Shown here: positions 55,601 to 64,000 of the stretch, piece by piece
How positions within the stretch are numbered: the stretch's first letter is position 1
Layout: each line of letters begins with the position of its first letter
Source of the DNA: Massospora cicadina
Lineage: Eukaryota; Entomophthoromycota; Entomophthoromycetes; Entomophthorales; Entomophthoraceae
Assembly: GCA_022478985.1 (NCBI GenBank)
Contig: JAKSZP010012154.1
Location: forward strand, 1-64,000
Direction: 5' to 3'
Length of the DNA: 64,000 bases
The notes under the pieces: generated by a model
Seen by the model: only the letters and a program-made list of their open reading frames with translations
Databases searched by the model: none
What the model was told of the DNA's origin: nothing
Translations under genes and position numbers: made by a program

Positions 55601-55760
55601 CAGCCCCTACATCTAGATTGAGAGCAATTCCCTCAAAGGAGTAGGAAGAGGCCCAAACTCAAAGTGGAGCCTCTCAGTAGGATCAGTAACCTAGCCCATG
55701 TGATGTATGAGTGTTGGGTTATTTCCCTGGGTCCCAAAGAACCTTCTTTTCTGCCACCTA

Positions 55761-58300
55761 TTTCAACTTATAATATATTAAAAATTAAATGAAGGGGTGT
55801 GCAGAGAGGTGGTTCAGATTAAGGTCCTCCGGCAGGACACTCAGGCTTAATTTAAGTGTGGCCTGGTCACTGATGACTTTCAAAAAGCCCCTACTTTTTC
55901 AAAATATCCATATAAGATCTAGTTCACCTAATAAGGCGCACAGATTTATTTAAATGGTTTTCATCACTGATCAACATTGCAGATTATTCAAATTTTCCCA
56001 AAAATCATATGATAAATAATACTGACAGGATGGGTTCTGGCAAAACTAGTGTTAGCAACTTACCCACTCAGTGAAATATGCTCAGGCTCAGGAGTATTCC
56101 AATTGATTTACTCTAAAATCTGCAGGACGTGTAACACAATTTTCATGATATCATCCGAGACCTCTGACGCTTTTTCCTCCTCTCAAACTATCATGTGAAA
56201 CCACTCCTATAGTAAGGGTGTTGGATATATGCTTTATCAACACTAACACTCTGAGCTCCATTTTCTTAGCCCACTATATAGGCAACAGCCCTCTTTATGG
56301 AAAGTTGCCAGTTGATTTCTTTATCTTTCTTCCTGTTATTTTACTAAGTAATAATTAGCATGTTTTTGTTAAACTCTTGATCACAGAATCTGCCTCCACG
56401 CCATTTCTCTGATTTCCACCAAAATCTCTGAAAATGCATGCTTCCATGAACGAAATCTTTTTATAAATTGCTAAGCAGACGTTCTAATCTACAGATCCGC
56501 TGCCACTCCCCAGCCTTACACAAGATATTGGATGACTATCTCTGCCATTATTGTTAATCTGTCATGAAAATACCAGAGGCCGTTCACCACCTTATCTTAA
56601 ATTGGTCCGTCCTATTTTGGGCGCAATCCACGCTGCTTTGGTCATGATCCATATCGGAAAAATTTAATAAAATGATTTACCCTATTTAGATATAATACTA
56701 GTCAGCCACGATCCTTGGAGGGGTTTGCCCTCCTGCCTCTCCCACCCTTGGGGGTTGCCCAATTAAGACACGCGGTTGTCACCAGTACAGCCTCTTGGAT
56801 AGTTATGAGGGCATTTTGTATGTTTTTGAGCAGGGTTTTTACCCACTTAAATATCTTAAAATATCTTATAAAAGCCTTAAATTCAACTGAGCCTATGGCA
56901 AGCTTGATCATTTACTGAACGTTGAAACGCCCATATTTGATGTCCATCATCCTTTCAGTTAGCATGAACCCTTAAGGATGGGGTAAAACTGGAGTAAATT
57001 GTGAAGAAGGAAGTATTGGGTCAGGAACTCCACCACTATATGAAAACACTAACAAATTTACCATTTGACCATACAAAAAGGACCAAACTAATCACCTTTT
57101 GTTAATTCATTTTGATATAATGAGACCATCATGTCACCTACTTCCAGAAGAAGGGTGTAGATGGCGGAAACCAATGATTGGTCAATTATTTCATGGAATT
57201 GGCTTATAAAGTTAATACTAGCCTGCCAGTATGAGTGAGTAGGCACCCAGAACACAATCCAGAATACCAGAGGTATAGCCATCCAAATGCTATATATCTC
57301 ATCAGGAGGGAAACAACTGCGAAATAACAGTTAGAAACACCTTTACATACATACCAACCAGCAGACACATAGTTGCAAGAGAGGTGGCCTTAGATTTTGC
57401 AGCGGTTATCTTCTGGGGCCCCTAGGGGTCCAGAACCCAAATCAGAAGCGCAAGGGATTGAATGCAAGGGAGGATCGCGAAACTTAGCCTACTGAGTGAG
57501 GATAACTATCAAAGAAAAAGGTACATCATGGCGTCACAAGGCATCCATAATGGGGGTCAACTCCAGGTGACCATCATACTGATTTCCCCATTCAAGTAGG
57601 GAGGGAAATAAGGTAGTTATTATAGCCACTATGGCCCAGTTGTTATGCAGACTGGGAAACATGGCACCTAGTAAGAGTGCAGCTAATGGATAGCTCAAAT
57701 GATTATGTCAAGATTCTGATATGACTGGACAATAATCCCAGAAGAGCTATGGAGGAATGGGTGAGACTCCGCCAATTAGGATGATTATTTATGAGTATTA
57801 AGCACCTTGATGTGGCAATATTATGTTATAGCAGGGGTTGTTATTTAATCGCCTCTGAATAAGGTGATAAGGTAAGGTTGATATTTAAAGAATATTATTT
57901 AGATTGCCTCAAACTAAGGCGATGGAGAATTTGATAGTATTATTCCAATACCAATGAGAAAACGGTGAAATAGAATAGTCTAATCTAAGAAAATGGTATA
58001 ATCAAATATCTCTGATATATAAGCAAGATGGGGCGATTGAAAGAGTAGGTTGTTAATAGTTTAATGAGAGCGGAACAGCGAGGAACTGCTGTATTTATTA
58101 AATAAACAAAAGTTTTCTGGGGCAATTGCTCCATATTTAATACATTTTCAAGTGTGTTCAGAGGACTGATGATCCTCACATCATCCATTCATGGTTCAGT
58201 GGTTTGACCTGTGCAACCCTTACAGTGTACCTAATGGTATCGCCCAAAATTATAACAGTAGTGCTCACTACAGAGAACATATTGATCAACCACCAAAAAA
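55761..58300. other. No recognisable gene; probable leaders and LTR debris
   Basis: Short frames only. A GGGAGGGGCAAC-type Gly/Arg-rich minus frame (56702-56911) and a hydrophobic minus frame (57088-57282) show no motif. The stretch should contain the 5' LTR of Gypsy-3 and possibly of Gypsy-4, but I found no matching repeat pair. Confidence 0.35.
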
Positions 58301-59517
58301 TAAAAATTTCCATGCGCCAGCCATGCCTCATAAGGCCTGCTTTGCTGGGTAATCTTCACTCAGCACTGCACCAGCTGAATAAAAGAACATAAACTTGCTT
58401 TAGACGCAGTTCTCAAAAAACAGGATGAACTTCTTCAAGAGAAGAACGCGTTTATGCACTAGCTTGACATAACGTTTAGCCAAATGCAAATTCTGGGACA
58501 ACAAAACAAGAAGCTTGATAGTTTTTTAGATGTCACCACCAAGCGACTGCATTGCACAGAGCAGAAATTGACTGGTATTTCTTAATCCTCTCATTGGGAA
58601 GAGGAAGAACGATAAGGAGCTGCTTGTGAAGAATGATATGTTAAGGAATATAGCGCTGGAAGGAGTTTCTACACTCAGGAAGGCAGCTCTGGATATGGTT
58701 ATGAATCAGAAAGCCACTTCCCTCAAGTGATGGAAGTTCTGATCACTGCAGAGGGCCATGCTACCTTAAAAACAGCAGACATCCCGACCTCTTCTGGACC
58801 AGCTCCTCATCAAAAGACTGCTTATGGGTCTCAACTCATTCCTCAGTACGCCCCAAAAAGTTTCGTCTATGAGCAGGATGAGGAGGGCAATATTGAGAAG
58901 CTGCCTTCATATGATCACAATGGGAATATCCCTGGCTTCTTTAAACCTTTTGAATTTGCAGTGGAAGGCGCCTTGGATCAGTGTAAAGCTAAACTGTTGA
59001 TATCTGCCTTGGATGTTGGGAGTGCCAACCAAGTCACCTGCTACCTTCCAAGTAGCTCCGTTACCTACCAAGAAGTAAAGGACATGGTGCTTTGAATGTT
59101 TGGAGGTACCTCAAAAGTGTCATAGTGAAAGGCGGAGCTCTTAAATATTGGGTTCCGCCGTAATGAGACCCTCACAGAGTTTGCTGATCAATTTATGGCA
59201 GAAGCTCAAGTGCAGATTGGGGCAGGCATTTTATAAGAAGCCGACGTGTGCATTGCAATGACCTCCGCGGTGAAGCCCTACCATGAGCTTCACAATGTCA
59301 TTTCTCCAATTTTGGATGATGACGTTCCCCTGCTCAAAATTGTAAGTTCTTGCGCCGTATATCCACTAACTTCCCTCCGCCCAATATGGAGCGCAGACAT
59401 ACCACCACCGCCAGACCCTTTATTTGGGGGAATACGCTGTCCTGCCCACATTCCGCCTAGAAACCCCTGGCCTTACTATAATTTTTTGCCTCATCCTCAG
59501 CCAAATTACTCCCAATA
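58300..59517 (+). pseudogene. Gypsy-3 gag remnant
   Basis: The N-terminal part (58370-58580) is a heptad-like helix: LHQLNKEHKLALDAVLKKQD, then EKNAFMHxLDITFSQMQILG. The 122-aa frame 58727-59095 has YEQDEEGNIEKLPSYDHNGN and ALDQCKAKLLISALDVGS. The core continues with RRNETLTEFADQFMAEAQVQ (59150-59215) and the frame 59246-59518, ending in a Pro-rich stretch (PPPPDPLFGG, HIPPRNPWPYYNFLPHPQ). TLTEFADQF fits the gag capsid core. No zinc knuckle was found. Confidence 0.75.
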
Positions 59518-60009
59518 GTCAAACTTCTGCCATGGTCCTATTTAAAAAATACTAGCAACCCAACTACTGACCTGGACCTAGTTATGCCAAACGTCAGCAA
59601 TCGTCCTACTGACCTGGTCCTGGTTACACAGAACATCAACAATATTATTGGCCTTGACCCTCTTATGAAAACCAAGGATGCATCTCTTATGGTGTTAATT
59701 TCTATGAGTGTGGTTGCCCTGGCCACCTGGTACGGAGTTTTCCTAACCATCACGTTCACTACATGCAACAGGAACTATAATACCAGGGAAAAGATGGAGT
59801 GGAGTAGAGATGAGACACTCTACCTCCGCTATCCCAACCCAAAACTTCCCACCTGATTAAACTGTAGTATATCCAGTGGAAGTCCCTCAATACAATGACG
59901 GATTTTATACTAACAACCAGTTGAAGGAGTGAACGTAATGACATGAGTGCAAGCTAAGGCCATGGCAGATGAAGGACCTCAGGAGCAACCAAAGCTGTAC
60001 TCCTGCCAA

Positions 60010-60660
60010 ATGTTCAATCAAGCTTCCTCAGACAAGCTGGATCCAGCCGCAGATGCACCAACCCTGAAAGGAGTAAACGTCGCTTTCTGGTAGAAACTAT
60101 CTCCAAAGATACCCCAAAGTTGGTGAGGGATCATGAGTTTTCTTGGGAAAAGAGATCTCATAAATTTTCATGTATTAAACAGTCAATATTCTTCATAATA
60201 TGAGTGTACATACTGTGATATTTTGTAGCAGAAAAATAGAGTTCGCACTATAATAGATACAGGCGCTCCAGTCAACATAGTTTCTACTAAGTTGATGAAA
60301 AAGTTGACGTTAAAGCCTGATGTGGAACATCAGGTGTAAGGGACTGCTGGAGCGAAAAGCACAGTCTCTGAGGGAGTGTACAGCGCTACCTTTGCGGTTT
60401 AGGTCCATTGTCATTGTAGCTCTGGCAATAGTGCTAACCAACTGTAACTATAACCTGATAATTAGAACTGCTTCTTGCGACATTTTGGGGCTGTCTTTAA
60501 TATGAAGGATGAGACCTTTGAAATTCTTGGGCAGCGGATCCCAATCTACTTCACTTCCAGTGGAATGCTAAAGGATCTGGTGTACATGGGCCATATTAAT
60601 TTTGCATATAGTGATGGAGTGATTCCAGTTTGCTATCATTGACTAAAAGCAAGACTTAGC
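60010..60660 (+). pseudogene. Gypsy-3 protease remnant
   Basis: TIIDTGAPVNIVSTKLMKKL at 60242-60305 carries an intact D-T-G-A active site of retropepsins and the hydrophobic strand after it. Downstream, MKDETFEILGQRIPIYF is consistent with the fold. Stops are present on both sides. It would cleave the Gypsy-3 polyprotein. Confidence 0.8.
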
Positions 60661-61149
60661 CCTTCCCCAGCAGATATCTGAACATCAAGGGCTACCTCTC
60701 CGAGCTTCTGGGCCTAGATATATGCCTTCTGGACACCAAGTCATAGTAAACACTGAGTTAGAGGTGGAAGTGCCATCTGGGCTTTATGGGGAGGTCATTG
60801 GGACCTATCATCAAACGTGGCTTGAGCCTCATGTTGCTCCAGGGATTATACTTCTAGCCCAGGGAGAGATCAAGGTTTTGTTAGTGAATCTCCAGAAAAA
60901 ACTAATGCAAATCCGCCAACACCAAATAGTGGCGTATTTACAATTGACCCCAATTAAGAGGTCCTTCATGTTCATAAGTTCATTTCATTGGATGAATTTG
61001 GTCTAACAGTCAAGGCACTGACTGGCGTACTAATGGTGGTACTATGGAGTAATTTAATAGAACTATTGGAAGAGCAAATAGTCTAAGCAATAGCTTCTTT
61101 TCAGAGATATAAGAGATTTTTGCTGTCAATAACCACGATTTAGGGCGTG

Positions 61150-62460
61150 CTTGGGGGGTGGTCCATCAATTGGACACTGGGAACATCCTCCCATCAGGTC
61201 TCAGCCAATCCGCCAATCAAGGGCAGCTGAAGACTTTGTCACTGAGAAAAAATGATAAGTTGCTGGAGTAAGGGATGCAAAAAGCATCCAAGAGTCCATG
61301 GGCTTCGCTAGTTCTGATTGTAAAAAAGAAGGATTGTACCAACCAGGTAGTGATAAACTACCAGAAGCTCAACAGCATTACCTAGAAGGACTAATATCCC
61401 TTGCCTTTGATTGATGATGCATTGGATCAGTTGGAGGAGCTCACTACTTCTTGGTGATGGTTTATGATAACAGGTTACTGGCAAATCAAGTTTCCTGCAA
61501 TGGAACAATAGAAATGCGCGGTAATCACATTCAAAGGTCTTTTTCAACTGACCCATATGCCACAAGGGCTGAGTAATGCCCCAGCTACGTTCCAAAGAGC
61601 CATGGGCACTATCCTCAATGGCCTAAAGCTGTCATATGTCCTCATATACCTCGATGATATCTGTGTTTTCTTGCAAACCTTTTCTGAGCATCTTAATCAT
61701 CCAGAAGCAGTATTCTACCAGCTAGCTAAGATAAACATCACAATTAAGCCTTGTAAATGTAATTTCTTTAAGGACCAGTTGGAATACCTGGGGTTTGTGG
61801 TATACTATAAGGGGCTGAAACCACATCCATCCAAGGTGGAAGCCATCCAAAAAATGATACACCAAATATTAAGCGTGACATATGAGTATTTTTGAGAATG
61901 GCCAGCTACTACCGGCACTTCATCCTCAACTTCAGCTGTATTGCAGGGCCGCTATTTGAGTTGTTAAAAAAGGATGCATGTTAGAATGGATGGAACGCCG
62001 TCAATATGCCTTTACACACTTTGGTCGGCGCTGATCAGTGCACTGGTGCTATGCTATCCAAAATCTGATAAGGAGTTTAATGTTCATACAGATGCGTACT
62101 TTCCACCGTTGAGTGGTCCTTTCTCAGAAAGACGATGAGAGGGAGGAGCATCCCGTTGCATACTACAGTCAAAGCCTGAACTTCCATGAGCAGAATTATA
62201 CTGTGACCAAGTGGGAGTGCTTAGCGGTAATTTATGTGTATAAGAAATTTATGGTCTACTTGCATGGTTTGAAGTCTAAAATCATAACGGATCATGCGTT
62301 GTTATGTTGTTTGCAGAACCTCAAAGAACCTGAGGGCATCTAGCCTTATAAGATCTCAAGCTGTGGGCTTATGACTTTGAGATCCTCACTGACCAGGAGC
62401 AAAACACCAGAACGCCAACTGCATATCTAGATTGCTAACCATCTCTGTGATGTCAGATCT
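61150..62460 (+). pseudogene. Gypsy-3 reverse transcriptase and RNase H remnant
   Basis: Fingers: SPWASLVLIVKKKD (61290-61330) and VINYQKLNSIT, then PLPLIDDALDQLEELT. The frame 61557-61895 (112 aa) has MPQGLSNAPATFQRAMGTIL and SYVLIYLDDICVF; YLDD at 61647-61658 is intact. KPCKCNFFKDQLEYLGFVV and PHPSKVEAIQKM follow. RNase H: MASYYRHFILNFSCIAGPLF, then FNVHTDAYF, and the frame 62113-62343 with HPVAYYSQSLNFHEQNYTV and IITDHALLCCLQN. The RNase H middle Asp strand is near-canonical. Frameshifts occur at about 61895 and 62100. Confidence 0.9.
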
Positions 62461-62599
62461 CAGCAATGTGATGTATAATAAGATGATCAGTGGGAAATAT
62501 GACGATGAACCGCCCAAAGTGATAAAAGCATTAAATGAGATGTGAGAGAATACCTTCCAATGGAATGGGGAACTATACAAGCAGATTGGCGATTCTACA

Positions 62600-63250
62600 G
62601 TGAATTTTTCTGCGACCCTCAGCACAGCTCATTATTATGAGTGCATATAAGTCAGTAGGACATGATGGCATATGCAAGATAATGAAACTGTCGCACCATC
62701 AGTATTACTGAGAAAACATGAACTTCAACGTTATCAAAACCATTTTCTGTTGCCACCAGTGTAAGATGGAATGGCCGTTCTGCCAAAAGACCGTGTACCA
62801 GTTAGTGAAACCACATTTTGCTTGGCATACGGTACCCCTTGATGTCATTAACCTTCTGCCAATGGGAGCTAACTGACCAAGCACATTCTAGTGGCTAATA
62901 AACACTTGACCATGTTGGTTGAACCATGGGCAATACGGGATTTGGGGGCAGTCACAGTGGACAAGTTCAAAATGGAATATATTATCCATTGACATAGCTG
63001 CCCTCAATTCATTCTTATCAATAATGGAACCAACTTCACCTCACACATTCTGCCAAAGTTGAACGAGCTAATGGGCATTTGTGGGGTTCTGATGACCCCA
63101 TACCACCCTGAGTCCAAAGGAATGGTCAAACGGGTCAATGGGATTGTCAGATTCTGGAGTTGACTCGAAAATAAACCCTTCAACAACTAACAGATTGGTC
63201 TAATTATCCTTCCAATGCTCGAGCTAATACCCTAATTCTCACTTCAAATC
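62600..63250 (+). pseudogene. Gypsy-3 integrase, two catalytic residues replaced
   Basis: The zinc-binding region reads SVGHDGICKIMKLSHHQYY and then CCHQCKMEWPFCQK. The first catalytic Asp is likely in TVPLDVINLLPMG (near 62830). The second site reads [10 protein letters not shown], where related integrases have SDNG; its Asn codon is 63020-63022. The Glu site reads [10 protein letters not shown] with Lys (63128-63130). Exactly 35 residues separate the two positions, so this is the right frame and both acids have been lost. Confidence 0.82.
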
Positions 63251-63450
63251 CTATTGCAACTACATGGCTCAGGCCAAATATCTAAACTTCAATTTGATCA
63301 AGTACTTTATCAAAAAGCTCAGGATGAATATGCTTGCACATTATGACCAATTATCATTGCATCAAATCTCGACAATTGGTCCCAGTTATTGGAAACAATA
63401 TCAACCATCCATTATACAAAGTTATTTTGGAGTGACCCAAAGTTAACATT

Positions 63451-64000
63451 TAAAAGTCCCATGGACAATCAGATGAACAATAACGTAATCAATTATCCAC
63501 CCTAGGGCGAGATTCATATGTTGATCTGCATAATTGGCACAATAGCACTTGCACATGGACCACCCAAAAGGAGTACCTAGTGCTATCAAGAGAGAGGCCT
63601 TAAACATCCCATTTAGGGGTACATCATCTACTTTAATCAATGCAAGGATTTCACATAAAGTGTAACTTGTCAACAGTATGGCAAAACTCAAAGTTAATAA
63701 GATCCTAGTATAATTTTGCATGTTTTTATAGCAATTGTTATCCCTGAAATCCTCCCAATTTTGAGAGTATTTTGCCACCAATAAACCTAAGAATAAGTCT
63801 CAGTCGTATCAGTTCAAGGGCCAAACTGAGGTGGTAAAATATCTGTTGAAATTTTGTGCTCAAATGTGGTCAGGAGATGCCCTAGAGGTATAAATACTGG
63901 CGCCTGGCCTAATGACAGGTTATCAAATAGATCCCTTCTAGTGAAAAATATATTTGTTTTATCTCTTTCCTAGTCTTATCTGAATCCTAACTTTGGATAA
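63451..64000 (+). repeat. Possible Gypsy-3 3' LTR region, incomplete
   Basis: No coding sense. GGTATAAATACTGG near 63889 looks like a TATA box at the position expected for an LTR promoter, followed by a pyrimidine-rich stretch at the window end. No partner 5' LTR is recognisable in 55.8-58.3 kb, so the assignment stays tentative. The 112-aa minus ORF at 63443-63781 has no recognisable motif. Confidence 0.3.

Larger units (their letters stand above)
52685..55760 (-). mobile_element. Gypsy-4: minus-strand Gypsy relic lacking integrase
   Basis: Minus-strand gag, protease, RT and part of RNase H are recognisable from 55.6 down to about 52.8 kb. Integrase and 3' LTR are missing; the element ends abruptly against the TRIM right LTR, and sequence left of the TRIM is LINE-3, so the break is not explained by a simple TRIM insertion. 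A putative 5' leader reaches about 55760. No LTR was identified with certainty. Confidence 0.65.
58300..63450 (+). mobile_element. Gypsy-3: plus-strand Gypsy element, gag to integrase
   Basis: A nearly full coding order gag, protease, RT, RNase H, integrase over 5.1 kb, all frame-broken. Its 3' LTR may start near 63.45-63.78 kb and run off the window. It differs from Gypsy-M in gag (no collagen-like block) and in RT details. Confidence 0.82.

Noticed and set aside
63443..63781. 112-aa minus ORF with hydrophobic stretch at the window end
   Set aside because: No motif, and it lies in the presumed 3' non-coding or LTR region of Gypsy-3.

Overview
This 64 kb window is a eukaryotic repeat graveyard. 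I see no intact cellular gene, no rRNA gene and no functional tRNA gene. Almost everything I can assign comes from retrotransposons: Ty3/Gypsy LTR elements, including two chromodomain-bearing chromoviruses, non-LTR (LINE) elements, and small non-autonomous derivatives. Coding regions are broken by stops and frameshifts, so the annotation is of relics recognised by motif and order. The chromovirus integrases, the CCHC/endonuclease/RT/zinc-finger LINE layout and the AT-rich background suggest a repeat-rich fungal genome, possibly basidiomycete-like. That host assignment is weak, because one small repeat family ends like metazoan RTE elements.

Layout. 1-3060: 3' part of a Gypsy element (Gypsy-1) with a clean 3' LTR. 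3061-7580: chromovirus (Gypsy-2). 7.4-9.1 kb: gag relic. 9.2-11.05 kb: first copy (minus strand) of an ORF1-only element called family X here. 11.06-11.8 kb: AT-rich repeat family Y. 12.65-15.7 kb: gag relic with a collagen-like segment. 15.9-16.37 kb: second family X copy. 16367-22728: complete but decayed minus-strand Gypsy element (Gypsy-M) with both LTRs, PBS, PPT, and gag with a Gly-X-Y segment. 22.7-25.2 kb: 5'-truncated LINE-1. 25.6-27.36 kb and 32.65-32.75 kb: third family X copy, split by LINE-2 (27357-32629), a full-length LINE with a perfect 16-bp target-site duplication. 33.4-36.4 kb: third collagen-type gag relic (minus) with an unassigned plus-strand insertion. 37.2-39.75 kb: second chromovirus pol. 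39.75-46.9 kb: AT-rich, gene-poor, with a 127-bp tRNA-derived SINE. 47.6-49.6 kb: a third LINE beside a 72-bp tandem repeat. 49618-52684: short non-autonomous LTR element (TRIM/LARD-like) whose left LTR is split by a family Y insertion. 52.7-55.8 kb: minus-strand Gypsy-4 without integrase. 58.3-63.45 kb: plus-strand Gypsy-3 gag-pol.

How the parts relate. Gypsy-1, Gypsy-M and the TRIM share LTR termini, and the latter two share a primer-binding site beginning TGGTGCT, so the TRIM may have been mobilised by that lineage. Family X encodes a LINE-type ORF1 without reverse transcriptase and must have depended on a LINE in trans. Nesting gives relative ages: LINE-2 is younger than X copy C, and family Y is younger than the TRIM. 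LINE-1 and LINE-2 are visibly more GC-rich than their surroundings. All homology statements are by eye from this window; no database search was run.
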